From NCBI GenBank assembly GCA_902761635.1, contig CACWLG010000045.1:1-49612 (forward strand): 49,612 bases of DNA. The letters are read 5' to 3'. Below are positions 35,894 through 44,477 of this stretch, piece after piece. The stretch comes from Oscillospiraceae bacterium. Its GTDB lineage: Bacteria > Bacillota > Clostridia > Oscillospirales > Oscillospiraceae. The position numbers were made by a program, and so were the translations under genes. Each line of letters opens with the position of its first letter. Position 1 is the stretch's first letter. Under the pieces are notes generated by a model. The model was not told the DNA's origin, did not search any database, and saw nothing but the letters and a program-made list of their open reading frames with translations.

Positions 35894-37810
35894 TTACTTC
35901 TTTGCCACGATCTTGGCGGCGCGGCGGCCGAAGGTCATGGTGCGGCCGCAGGCGAGGCCGGTGAAGAGGTTGGGGTAATTGTTGGCGAAGAAGCCGCCGG
36001 TGCAGTCGCCGGTGGCGTAGAGGCCCTCGATGACGGAGCCGTCCTCACGGATGACCTGCATGTCGGTGTTGATGCGGCAGCCGTCCAGGGTGGTCAGGTG
36101 CCAGGCGCCGGTGCGGATGCCGTAGAAGGGGGCGGTATCCACCGGGGTCATGCGGTGGGCGGACTTGCCGTAGTCCTCGTCCTCGCCCTTGGCGCACAGG
36201 ACGTTGTAGCGGGCGACGGTCTTCTCCAGCTCGTCGGCGGGGATGTTCAGCTTCTCGGCAAGCTCGGCAATGGTGTCGGCCTTCTGCAGGTAGCCCAGAG
36301 CCAGGTGGGAGTTCTCGCCCTCGGTCATTTCCTTCCAGCAGGCGTCAAAGCCGCGGTTGGAGATGGCGCCGTTCGGGAACGGGAAGAGGCGGCAGCAGCC
36401 GACCTCGTCAAACTGCTCGGCATACTGCTTGCAGTTCGAGTCAAAGATGTCTACGTAGGTGTGGTCGGGCTGCATGTACATGGAGTGCAGCATGAACTCG
36501 TAGGGGCCGGACTCGTTGCAGAAGCGCTGACCCTTGAGGTTGACCTTGAGGAAGGGCTGTTCGCCGAACCAGTACCACTTGCCGTTGGTCTTGTAACCGG
36601 CGGTCTCGGTGGGCAGGCACGAGCAGCGGTTGAACATCATGGAGGCGTGGCAGGGGTCCATCTCGCCGCCCGCCCAGAGCATGGCCTTGATGCCCGCGCC
36701 GTCGGACTTGGAGCCCATGGGGACGTTGATCTTCATCTTCATGGTCTGGGGCTGGAGGGCCAGCATCATGTCGCCGTTGGAGGCGTAGCCGCCGGTGGCC
36801 ATGATGACGCCCTTGGAGGCGTTGATGCGGATGTAATGCTGATCCTTCATGTCCTGGGCGATGATGCCGGTGACCTTGCCGTCCGCGTCCTGGTCGAGCT
36901 TGACGAGGCAGGTGTTGCAGCGGATCTCACCGCCGCGGCTGGTGACGAACTCGGTCATGTCGGAGTTGAGGTCCACGTCGTCGGGCTTGCCCTCCGCAGG
37001 ATGGGGGCTGTGGCCGGTGGCGTAAGCCTTGTCGCGCTCGGGGTGGTTGAGGTCGCCTACGCCGCCCTCGAGACTCATGTACCAGTGACCGGTGCCCTCC
37101 AGGATGTCGGTGAGCCAGTCCACGGTCTCGCCGGAGTTGTCGATCCAGACCTTGACGAGGTCACTGTCCACGTAGCCGCTGGCGTAGCGGACAATATCCT
37201 GCAGGGCCTCGATCTTGTTGATCTTGAACTCGGGGAACTGCTCAAAGCTCTCGAGCTGGAGCTTCGAGTTGATGGCGCCGATGTCCTCCTTGATCTTGGT
37301 GGGGGTCTCGGCCTTCTCGACGACGAGGACCTTTGCGCCCTCCTCGGCGGCGGCGTCGGCAACCTCGGGAGCCTCACCCAGCCAGTCGGAGACGGCGGGA
37401 GCGGCCTCCTGCACGACGACAGCCTTGCCGCTGGCCTGGGAGATACAGTCGGCGACGGCCTTCTTGACCGCGTCGGAGGTGACGGTCGCGCCGGAGACGG
37501 CGTCGATATCCGGGCCCTGGGCGTCGAGAATGGCCTTCTCGAGCAGGGGGCCGGCTTTGCCGCCGATGTCGGGGGTCTCACCGGTGGAGTCGATGACGAC
37601 GGAGAGGATCTCGGTCTCGCTGAACTCCATGGTCACCTTGACGTCGCTTGCGATGCCCTTGGCGGTGGCGGTGTAGACGCCGGGGGTGTACTTGGTTTCC
37701 TCTGCCGCGGCCACGACGGGGACGGAGCCCAGCACACCGGCGGCGGCGACGCCGAAGGCGCCGGCGGCGACGCCCTTGAGGAAGTCTCTGCGGGTAAGTT
37801 CTTTAGCCAT
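35894..37810 (-). CDS. Tat-exported FMN-binding, FAD_binding_2-type flavoprotein reductase, apparently lacking its FAD P-loop
   Basis: This 638-residue protein resembles extracytosolic fumarate/urocanate-type reductases. A Tat signal with RRDFLKG (7-13) and Ala-rich h-region comes first. An FMN_bind domain (about 40-125) ends DAVSGATVTSDAV (Thr109, covalent FMN). The FAD domain then lacks the first strand and GxGxxG loop: sequence passes from WLGEAPEVAD straight to AAAEEGAKVLVVEK (strand 2). The rest looks intact, including MATGGYASNGD and the C-terminal GLYATGDCTGGFFANNYPNL. No frameshift is seen. I use the ATG at 37810, six nt after AAAGGAGA. The electron acceptor is unknown. Confidence 0.85.
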   Translation of the reverse strand: MAKELTRRDFLKGVAAGAFGVAAAGVLGSVPVVAAAEETKYTPGVYTATAKGIASDVKVTMEFSETEILSVVIDSTGETPDIGGKAGPLLEKAILDAQGPDIDAVSGATVTSDAVKKAVADCISQASGKAVVVQEAAPAVSDWLGEAPEVADAAAEEGAKVLVVEKAETPTKIKEDIGAINSKLQLESFEQFPEFKINKIEALQDIVRYASGYVDSDLVKVWIDNSGETVDWLTDILEGTGHWYMSLEGGVGDLNHPERDKAYATGHSPHPAEGKPDDVDLNSDMTEFVTSRGGEIRCNTCLVKLDQDADGKVTGIIAQDMKDQHYIRINASKGVIMATGGYASNGDMMLALQPQTMKMKINVPMGSKSDGAGIKAMLWAGGEMDPCHASMMFNRCSCLPTETAGYKTNGKWYWFGEQPFLKVNLKGQRFCNESGPYEFMLHSMYMQPDHTYVDIFDSNCKQYAEQFDEVGCCRLFPFPNGAISNRGFDACWKEMTEGENSHLALGYLQKADTIAELAEKLNIPADELEKTVARYNVLCAKGEDEDYGKSAHRMTPVDTAPFYGIRTGAWHLTTLDGCRINTDMQVIREDGSVIEGLYATGDCTGGFFANNYPNLFTGLACGRTMTFGRRAAKIVAKK

Positions 37811-37860
37811 ACACATTCTCCTTTAGTTTTATAATAGGTTTGGGTTTCCAGCATGCCTTT

Positions 37861-37889
37861 ATTTTATCTTACTTTCATGCAACAGTCAA
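37861..37889 (-). promoter_or_regulatory. Flavoprotein gene promoter
   Basis: Minus strand TTGACT (37884-37889), a 17-nt spacer and TAAAAT (37861-37866), divergent from the surface-protein promoter. Confidence 0.75.
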
Positions 37890-37995
37890 TCGCTTTTGCG
37901 CCGCTCCTCCGCCTCCGATCACCGCAAAGGGCCCGGTGAGACGGGCATTCCCAGCAAAAAGTTTACATAAACTGCAAATTATTGTCAACAAAGGC

Positions 37996-38024
37996 TTGCA
38001 TGAAGAAAATGCTTATGGTATAAT
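37996..38024 (+). promoter_or_regulatory. Surface-protein gene promoter
   Basis: TTGCAT (37996-38001), a 17-nt spacer and TATAAT (38019-38024) give a consensus -10 promoter, 70 nt before the start codon. Confidence 0.82.
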
Positions 38025-38094
38025 ATCTGTTGTGAAAGAGTCAAAAAAGTTACGATTGTTTACAAAATCACTCCAGATCGCGAGGTTTCACGCC

Positions 38095-41000
38095 ATGAAA
38101 AAGAATGTAGTAAGAGCGCTGGCACTGGTGCTTGTAGCGCTGATGTGTCTGTCCCTGATCCCGCTGGCGGCGCATGCGGAGGCGCATGTGCACGAGATGG
38201 CGACGGATCATCAGGACCCCACCTGCGTGGAAGTCGGATTCGATCAGACCTACTGCCCGATCTGCAATACGACGTTCAGCATGAATTACATCCCCGCCAC
38301 CGGCGTGCACAGCTTTATCCCGGTAGAGGATGAGGAATACATGATCGAGGAGGGCGACTGCACCCACCCCTATCAGTACTGGAAATCCTGCTCCGTCTGC
38401 CAGCAGAGCGCGGAGGAGGCCTACGGTCTTGCTGTCGACGAGCTGGTGGAGGAGCTTACTGCCCGCAAACAGAGCGGGGAACAGGCGGATTGGGAGAGCG
38501 TCACGAAGAACCGCATCCTTCTGCTGGATGAGCGCTACAAATTCAGCGCCGGCGGTGAGGGGCACCATATCCTCCATGTCGACCGCCAGGAGGCCACCTG
38601 CACCAGCGACGGCTGGAAGGAGTACACCTGGTGCGACGTGTGCGGCGAGCGCTTCAACTTTGAGGCCATCCCTGCCAAGGGCCACCGCTGGAGCGAGTTC
38701 AAGGTGACGAAGGAAGCCACCTGCACCGAGGACGGCAGCCGTGAGCGCGTGTGTGAAGTCTGCGACAAGAAAGATGTCCAGGTCATTCCGGCCCTGGGCC
38801 ACACCTGGACTGCCTTCAAGGAGACGAAGGCGGCCACCTGCACCGAGGACGGCAGCCAGGAGCGCACCTGCACGGTCTGCGGCGCGAAGGAGGTTCAGGT
38901 CATTCCGGCAGCCCACAAGTTCGGTGAGTTTGTCGTGATCGAGGAGCCCACCTGCGATGCCTCCGGCACCAAAGAGCATACCTGCACGGTCTGCAGCCAC
39001 AAGGAGACCGAGAGCATTCCGGCGGCCCACAAGTTCGGCGAGTTTGTCGTGACCCAGGAGCCCACCTGCTACTCCACCGGCGCAAAGCAGCGCGTCTGCT
39101 CTGTCTGCGGCGAGACGGAGGTACAGTGGATCGACATGGCCCACAAGTATGAAAACGGCGTGTGCGTTTTCTGCGGCGAGGCCCAGCCCGAGGGTGAGAC
39201 CCAGAGCGTGAACGAGACCCAGACCGCGGCCGGAGAGACCGCGGCATACGAGAGCGCGGAGACCGAGGAACAGCCTGACGAGATGGCGCCGGTATCCGAA
39301 AACATCATCTACATCAACTTTGACGGCAACGGCGCGACCTCCGGCAGCATGGACGCCCAGGCCTTTGACCCGGGCACTTCCCAGAACCTGAACCTCAACG
39401 CCTTTGTGAGAACCGGATATAAGTTCATCGGCTGGGACTACATCGCCGACGGCAGCGGCATGGGCGATCAGCCCTTCCTCGACGGCGAGGAAGTCACCCT
39501 CAACTCCCCCGTGACCCTTTACGCCCAGTGGGCCGAGGACCCCGATGCGGACAGAGAATTTGCTGCTGTTAGTATCAGTGAAGCAGAGGCTTATAACGAC
39601 GACACTGCCAAAGTTGGTGAGTTAAGTGCAAGTGAGTTATTGCAGTTTAATGAAGGGGACGCACCCTTTGAGCAGCCGGAGTTGACGCTTGGCGGTATCA
39701 AGGTGACCGAGGCTCTGGTTGGCGCGACACTTACTGCAACTGTAGAACCCAGCGATAAGTCTTACCAGTATCAATGGATTCGCGACACGGACGGCGTATA
39801 CAGCTATATTTCCGGAGCAACAAAAAAGACATATACGCTGACTGATAGTGACTGCACTAATTCTGTTTATTGCTCGGTAAACGAGGTTGGTCATCTGCAG
39901 CCGGCAAGACTCAGCACAGGTGTTCATGTGCGCAAGGAAGCACCCCTTCCTGTTACGATCAGAGATGCAAACGGCAGCGAAAGCACCGTAAAGATTGAGG
40001 TAAAAGATAATATACATCCCGATTATTCGGCAGAGGTGTTCAGCTATCCGGAGTCGTATAGCAATTCTTTTAAACTCAATGCGCTGACCGAAGACGAAAT
40101 CAAAATCACCGTAAATCCGGACATTTATCACGGTACCTATGTTCGGTATGTAGTCAAGAACAGTTCTACGGTTTTGATCGGCACGGCGAAAGAGGAAAAA
40201 ACCTATACCATAGGATCGCTGAGCACAAGCGACGCTTCGAGTTACTTCACCATCTTTTTTGATATTCCGGTTTGTGAGGCAAGCGAGACTGCAACTATGG
40301 AGAATGACCAGCTCCTCGCAAATAATCCTGCGATTAAAGAAAAGTTTATAAAAGCTTATGTCGAAAAAGAAGGACAGGAAAACGCCTATCCTTATGCCTA
40401 CTACTATGTAACACCGCATTGGAAAACGGCCCCGACGGTCCCTCTCTCTCATAGCGAGATTTCTGTCGTTGGTGGATTCACCTTTACGATGAATCTGCCT
40501 GCAGGCGTTACTGATGAAAATTACAATGAGTTCGATGTCCGGGCCTATCATTATCTTGAAGAGTCCGACAGTTGGGAACAGATCAAATATAGAAAAGTTC
40601 CGAACGAGGCCAAGATTGAAATAGAGAATTTCTCTAACTTCTCCCCCTTTGCTGTTGTTGCAAGACCTACGGATAAAGCCAGCTTTGTCGGCGGCGAACA
40701 TGGTACGGTTACAAATCCTGATATAACCGCTGATGATAAAGGCGATTTGGTTCTGCCGCAGCCTGCTTTTACTGCTGCAAACGGGTGGACATTCGCTGGG
40801 TGGCAGGTAAACGGTGAGACAAAGCAGCCTGGTAATACGATCCATATTACTGAGGACATCGTTGTAACCGCTGTTTGGTCTAAAGGCTATACGATCACAT
40901 TTAACAAGAATGAAGGAACAGATCCTATCCATACATATGGGGCAAATGTTATAGGCGAGATGGCGCAGGAATTTGTTCTTTTCAATGAAGATGGCTCGCT

Positions 41001-42852
41001 GGTCAATCCCGATCAGAAACTTACAAAAGCTGCGTTCTCGCTGAAAAACCATGAGTTCCAAGGCTGGAGTGTTATTCCGGGTACCACTGCCACAGTGGAC
41101 CACATCGACCAAAAGAAGATTTCGGACATGGAAGTCCGAACAGAGGATCTAACTCTCTATGCCGTGTGGAAGAGAACAAAGGTTAGCCTTTCATTTAATG
41201 GTAGCGGCGCTACTGGTTCGATGGCAGAGCAGTCTACAAGCCCCGGAGCCTCCATTACCCTTAATGCCAATGCGTTTACAGCACCCACTGGTCAGATGTT
41301 TGCGGGCTGGGATACAGATCCAAGCGCTGGCACCGTAGTATACAAAAACGGCGAAACCATCACAATGCCAGATGTCGATACTACACTCTACGCTGTGTGG
41401 AGAGATCAAATAACGATCCACTTTTTCCCGAATAGCGACAGCGGCACCGGCACTGGTACAATGGCGGATCAAATTGTCCCGAGCGGTATACCGACCAAAC
41501 TGAGATCGAATGCCTTCACAGCACCTGACGGAAAAGCTTTTGCTTCATGGAACGATAGGCAGGATGGTTTAGGAAAAGAATATAAAAACAGAGCTGAAGA
41601 TAGTTGGACGGGCGACACCTATCTCTATGCACAGTGGGGTGATAAAGTCACCATATATTACAGTCCCAATGGAGGAAACCCTGAAACAAGAAAAATACAA
41701 ACCGCTGCGCAGGGTGTAGAAACTACAATTGCAACGAATGCACAAACCAACTTCACAAGGGATGGGTATACATTCATGGGCTGGGATAGAATCCCCAGCA
41801 AAAAGGAAAACCTCGATTATCCGGCCGGACAGGAAAACAAGGATACGTTTTACGAAGATACAGTTGAACTCTATGCAATCTGGGAGCAGACTGGCTTTGT
41901 TGGCAACGTGAATATCTCCGGCAGTCTGTCCAGCCTAGACGAGTTTGCTTTTGTGGGTGAGATACTGACAGCCAACGTGACAGGTGAAAGTAAGTTCACC
42001 AAATTTGAGTATGAATGGATTCGTGATAGTGATACGACTAATATTATAGGAACTGAAAAGACCTATGTCCCGACGGCAGAAGATTTTGGACATGTCCTCT
42101 CTTGTAGAGTCACAGCGGTAGATGCAAGTCAAGACAAGTCCAAGACAAGCAATAGCAAATATGTCAGCATTGACTATACAGAGAGACGTATCGTTAATAA
42201 CGGTCAGACGGAAAAGGACTATATAGAAGGTTTGCTTCCCACTATGACCTATACAATTAACGGTATAGATCAGGGACGTGTTACGCTTGTCAATGGCCTA
42301 ATGGAAGTTACAAAACAGGGCGTCTACCAGTTCTTCCGTGAAGACGGCACCTTTGCAGGCAGCGTTACTGTAATAAACTGGTGGACCATCGGCTTTAACA
42401 CCAGTTCCGGCACGGGCGACAGCGGCGGCAGCGGTACCGCCACCATGAAGCGTGGCAGCACTACCCTCTCCGGCAGCACCACCATCAGGGACAGCGCCGG
42501 CGACATCATCCTCCAGCCCTACAGTGTGAGCGGCTACAGCAATGCCTGGATCGTGCGCCAGGACGCTGGGATCACGGACATCACCCTGACGGTGAAGCCC
42601 TCCTCCGGCAGCTACGGTCATGTCAGCCGCAACGGCGGCAGCTACAGCTCCTCCAATGCGGAACGGACGATCAGCATCGGCGCGATTTCCGGGCCGGAGA
42701 TGTATGAAATCATCTTCAACAAGTCCAGCACCAGCCCGAAGACCGGGGACATGTCCCACCTGGGCCTCTGGTCCGGCCTGTGCCTGACCTCCTTCGTCGG
42801 CGCGGCGACCATCCTCGGCTCCGCCCGCAAGCGCAAAAAGGAGCAGGACTGA
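38095..42852 (+). CDS. Large mosaic cell-wall-anchored surface protein with Cys-rich and Listeria-Bacteroides repeats
   Basis: This 1585-residue exported protein begins with a Sec signal peptide ending AAHAEA (about 1-27). Residues about 165-360 hold five repeats of some 38-40 residues with the ATCTEDGS.ER.C.VC pattern. InlB-type (Flg_new, GY.F.GW...LYA.W) modules are at about 405-480 and 1030-1265. Ig-like segments (YQYQWIRD, FEYEWIRD) lie at about 540-600 and 1275-1355. The C-terminus is SPKTGD, a hydrophobic helix, then RKRKKEQD, a sortase signal variant. About 39.56-42.34 kb is much more AT-rich than the flanks. The start is the ATG at 38095 after GAGGT. Confidence 0.87.
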   Translation: MKKNVVRALALVLVALMCLSLIPLAAHAEAHVHEMATDHQDPTCVEVGFDQTYCPICNTTFSMNYIPATGVHSFIPVEDEEYMIEEGDCTHPYQYWKSCSVCQQSAEEAYGLAVDELVEELTARKQSGEQADWESVTKNRILLLDERYKFSAGGEGHHILHVDRQEATCTSDGWKEYTWCDVCGERFNFEAIPAKGHRWSEFKVTKEATCTEDGSRERVCEVCDKKDVQVIPALGHTWTAFKETKAATCTEDGSQERTCTVCGAKEVQVIPAAHKFGEFVVIEEPTCDASGTKEHTCTVCSHKETESIPAAHKFGEFVVTQEPTCYSTGAKQRVCSVCGETEVQWIDMAHKYENGVCVFCGEAQPEGETQSVNETQTAAGETAAYESAETEEQPDEMAPVSENIIYINFDGNGATSGSMDAQAFDPGTSQNLNLNAFVRTGYKFIGWDYIADGSGMGDQPFLDGEEVTLNSPVTLYAQWAEDPDADREFAAVSISEAEAYNDDTAKVGELSASELLQFNEGDAPFEQPELTLGGIKVTEALVGATLTATVEPSDKSYQYQWIRDTDGVYSYISGATKKTYTLTDSDCTNSVYCSVNEVGHLQPARLSTGVHVRKEAPLPVTIRDANGSESTVKIEVKDNIHPDYSAEVFSYPESYSNSFKLNALTEDEIKITVNPDIYHGTYVRYVVKNSSTVLIGTAKEEKTYTIGSLSTSDASSYFTIFFDIPVCEASETATMENDQLLANNPAIKEKFIKAYVEKEGQENAYPYAYYYVTPHWKTAPTVPLSHSEISVVGGFTFTMNLPAGVTDENYNEFDVRAYHYLEESDSWEQIKYRKVPNEAKIEIENFSNFSPFAVVARPTDKASFVGGEHGTVTNPDITADDKGDLVLPQPAFTAANGWTFAGWQVNGETKQPGNTIHITEDIVVTAVWSKGYTITFNKNEGTDPIHTYGANVIGEMAQEFVLFNEDGSLVNPDQKLTKAAFSLKNHEFQGWSVIPGTTATVDHIDQKKISDMEVRTEDLTLYAVWKRTKVSLSFNGSGATGSMAEQSTSPGASITLNANAFTAPTGQMFAGWDTDPSAGTVVYKNGETITMPDVDTTLYAVWRDQITIHFFPNSDSGTGTGTMADQIVPSGIPTKLRSNAFTAPDGKAFASWNDRQDGLGKEYKNRAEDSWTGDTYLYAQWGDKVTIYYSPNGGNPETRKIQTAAQGVETTIATNAQTNFTRDGYTFMGWDRIPSKKENLDYPAGQENKDTFYEDTVELYAIWEQTGFVGNVNISGSLSSLDEFAFVGEILTANVTGESKFTKFEYEWIRDSDTTNIIGTEKTYVPTAEDFGHVLSCRVTAVDASQDKSKTSNSKYVSIDYTERRIVNNGQTEKDYIEGLLPTMTYTINGIDQGRVTLVNGLMEVTKQGVYQFFREDGTFAGSVTVINWWTIGFNTSSGTGDSGGSGTATMKRGSTTLSGSTTIRDSAGDIILQPYSVSGYSNAWIVRQDAGITDITLTVKPSSGSYGHVSRNGGSYSSSNAERTISIGAISGPEMYEIIFNKSSTSPKTGDMSHLGLWSGLCLTSFVGAATILGSARKRKKEQD

Positions 42853-42863
42853 GGACACCGGAT

Positions 42864-42982
42864 TCGTAGGGGTCGATCCCCAGATCGACCCGGCGGGAAA
42901 ACCCGGGAGCCAGGGCATGCGCCGGGCAAATCCGTAAACGCGGCACCGTACTGCAGGGGACACGGCATCGGCCCCTGCAGTG
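42864..42982. repeat. GGGGTCGATCCCC-type repeat cluster
   Basis: GTAGGGGTCGATCCCC plus AGATCGACCCG forms one hairpin, and CTGCAGGGGACACGGCATCG with GCCCCTGCAG a second, in the gap between two convergent genes. They belong to the family at 12771, 17056 and 17486. Confidence 0.6.
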
Positions 42983-42996
42983 CGGAGGCATAATAA

Positions 42997-43035
42997 AGCA
43001 ACACGGCGGAACCGAAACGGTTCCGCCGTGTTGCT
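42997..43035. terminator. Bidirectional terminator between surface protein and folA
   Basis: An 18-bp perfect stem starts AGCAACACGGCGGAACCG, with an AAA loop, and touches the folA stop codon. TTATTA follows on the minus strand. Confidence 0.9.
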
Positions 43036-43514
43036 TATACTCTCTCATAGCTCATAAAGCGAAAGCGCAGACCGTCTTCCTCCTGCCAGTCGCCCGCCTC
43101 CCGCACACGCCAGTCGGGGGAGGCGTCCAGATCTTCAAAGAAGCTGTCGGACTTCGGCCGGGAATCAATCTTCGTCACGTGCACCAGCTCGACATAGGGC
43201 AGAAACTGCCGGTAGACCGAGGCCCCGCCGATCACCAGCGTCCGCGGATACCTGGCCGCGAGGGCCAGCGCCTCTTCGACGCAGTGGGCGACCTCCGCCC
43301 CCTCGACCGTGATCGCCTGCCGCGTGACCACGATGTTCTGCCGCCCCTTGAGGGGCCTGCCGCCGGGAAAGTCCCGGAGCGTCCGCCGTCCCACGATCAC
43401 CGCCGCGCCCGCCGTGAGCTCACGGAAATGCGCCCGGTCGGCCTTCAGCACCACCTGCTGCGTCCCCTCGCAGCCGATGCCCCAGTCGGAAAATACCGCC
43501 ACAATGGCCTCCAT
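43035..43514 (-). CDS. folA: Dihydrofolate reductase
   Basis: This 159-residue enzyme reduces dihydrofolate to tetrahydrofolate, replacing the folate consumed by ThyA next door. It begins MEAIVAVFSDWGIGCEGTQQ (adenine and Met20-loop region), with the catalytic acid as Asp26 in ADRAHFREL. VIVGRRTLRDFPGGRPLKGRQNIVVTR is the NADPH-binding core, and VIGGASVYRQFLPYVELVHVTKI a second conserved block. The ATG at 43514 fits the family start and follows AAGGAGGG, 13 nt after the thyA stop; upstream sequence in frame is thyA tail. Confidence 0.95.
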   Translation of the reverse strand: MEAIVAVFSDWGIGCEGTQQVVLKADRAHFRELTAGAAVIVGRRTLRDFPGGRPLKGRQNIVVTRQAITVEGAEVAHCVEEALALAARYPRTLVIGGASVYRQFLPYVELVHVTKIDSRPKSDSFFEDLDASPDWRVREAGDWQEEDGLRFRFMSYERV

Positions 43515-43527
43515 CGCCGCGCCCTCC

Positions 43528-44358
43528 TTACAGCGCCACCGGGATCTTCCCGGCAAAATCGCTGTATGTGTAGTTTTCCATCGTGAAGCTGTCGCGCGTG
43601 AAGGCGTAGAAGTCCGTCACCGCGGGATCGAGGCGGAATACCGGCGCGGCCTTCGGCTCGTGCGTGAGGATCTCCCTGACCATGTCCACATGCCGGTCAT
43701 AGATGTGGGCGTCGGCGATGACGTGCACAAACTCGCCGGGCTTGAGGCCCGAGACCTGCGCCATCATCAGCGTCAGCACCGCGTACTGCACCACGTTCCA
43801 GTTGTTAGCGGTCAGCATGTCCTGGCTGCGCTGGTTCAATATCGCGTTGAGCCGGTCCCCCGTCACGTTGAAGGTCATGGAGTAGGCGCAGGGGTACAGC
43901 GCCATCTCCGACAGATCCGCGAAGTTGTAGAGATTGGTCATGATCCGGCGGGAGGCGGGGTTGTGCTTGAGATCCCACAGCACCTTGTCCACCTGGTCCA
44001 TGTCCCCCTCGGGGTAGTGGTGCTTCACGCCGAGCTGGTAGCCGTAGGCCTTGCCGATGCTGCCGTTCTCATCCGCCCAGGCGTCCCACACCCGGGTGCG
44101 CAGATCGTGGACGTTGTTGCTCTTCGCCTGCCAGATCCACAGCAGCTCGTCAATGGCGGACTTCCAGTAGATGCGCCGTATCGTCAGGATCGGGAACTCC
44201 TCGGCCAGGTTGTAGCGGTTCACCACGCAGAATTTCTTGATCGTGTGCGCGGGCGTCCCGTCCTCCCAGCGCGTGCGCACCGCCCGGTCCGTGTCCCATG
44301 TGCCGTTGTCCAGGATGTCCCTGCAATTTTGAATAAAGATTTCGTCAGCTCTGCTCAT
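43528..44358 (-). CDS. thyA: Thymidylate synthase (ThyA)
   Basis: This 276-residue enzyme makes dTMP from dUMP with methylene-tetrahydrofolate. The nucleophile is Cys157 in EMALYPCAYSMTFNV. RRIMTNLYNFADLSEM binds phosphate, and QRSQDMLTANNWNVVQYAVL and HIYDRHVDMV bind dUMP. PCAYS in place of the usual PCH.. puts it in the Bacillus ThyA-like subgroup. The start is ATG 44358 with GAGGTG; an earlier in-frame ATG has no Shine-Dalgarno. It forms a two-gene operon with folA. Confidence 0.96.
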   Translation of the reverse strand: MSRADEIFIQNCRDILDNGTWDTDRAVRTRWEDGTPAHTIKKFCVVNRYNLAEEFPILTIRRIYWKSAIDELLWIWQAKSNNVHDLRTRVWDAWADENGSIGKAYGYQLGVKHHYPEGDMDQVDKVLWDLKHNPASRRIMTNLYNFADLSEMALYPCAYSMTFNVTGDRLNAILNQRSQDMLTANNWNVVQYAVLTLMMAQVSGLKPGEFVHVIADAHIYDRHVDMVREILTHEPKAAPVFRLDPAVTDFYAFTRDSFTMENYTYSDFAGKIPVAL

Positions 44359-44387
44359 CGCTGCACCTCGATTCCAGTAATACTGAC

Positions 44388-44416
44388 ATTGTACCATGAG
44401 CGGAGCGATATTTCAA
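44388..44416 (-). promoter_or_regulatory. thyA-folA promoter
   Basis: Minus strand TTGAAA (44411-44416), a 17-nt spacer and TACAAT (44388-44393). The short AACTCC repeat motif lies directly upstream of the -35 box. Confidence 0.8.
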
Positions 44417-44417
44417 T

Positions 44418-44440
44418 AACTCCAAACTCCACACTTTTCC
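44418..44440. repeat. AACTCCACACT-family motif copy
   Basis: AACTCCAAACTCCACACTTT, with two tandem ACTCCA units, lies in the divergent gap between thyA and dpaA. Confidence 0.55.
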
Positions 44441-44477
44441 GACCCTTCCGGCATACGATGGCATGGAGGTGGTGCCT

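Noticed and set aside
35888-37834. Long plus-strand open frame opposite the flavoprotein gene
   Set aside because: It is a shadow caused by high GC at third positions; the minus strand has the Tat signal, domains and Shine-Dalgarno, and the plus product is low-complexity Gly/Ala/Val/Leu sequence.
38598-39165. Cys-rich DNA repeats as a CRISPR-like array
   Set aside because: The repeats are in-frame protein repeats with varying DNA sequence and no unique spacers.
44452-44459. CATACGAT as a sigma-K -10 box for dpaA
   Set aside because: The predicted transcription start would fall inside the dpaA Shine-Dalgarno, so I do not accept it.
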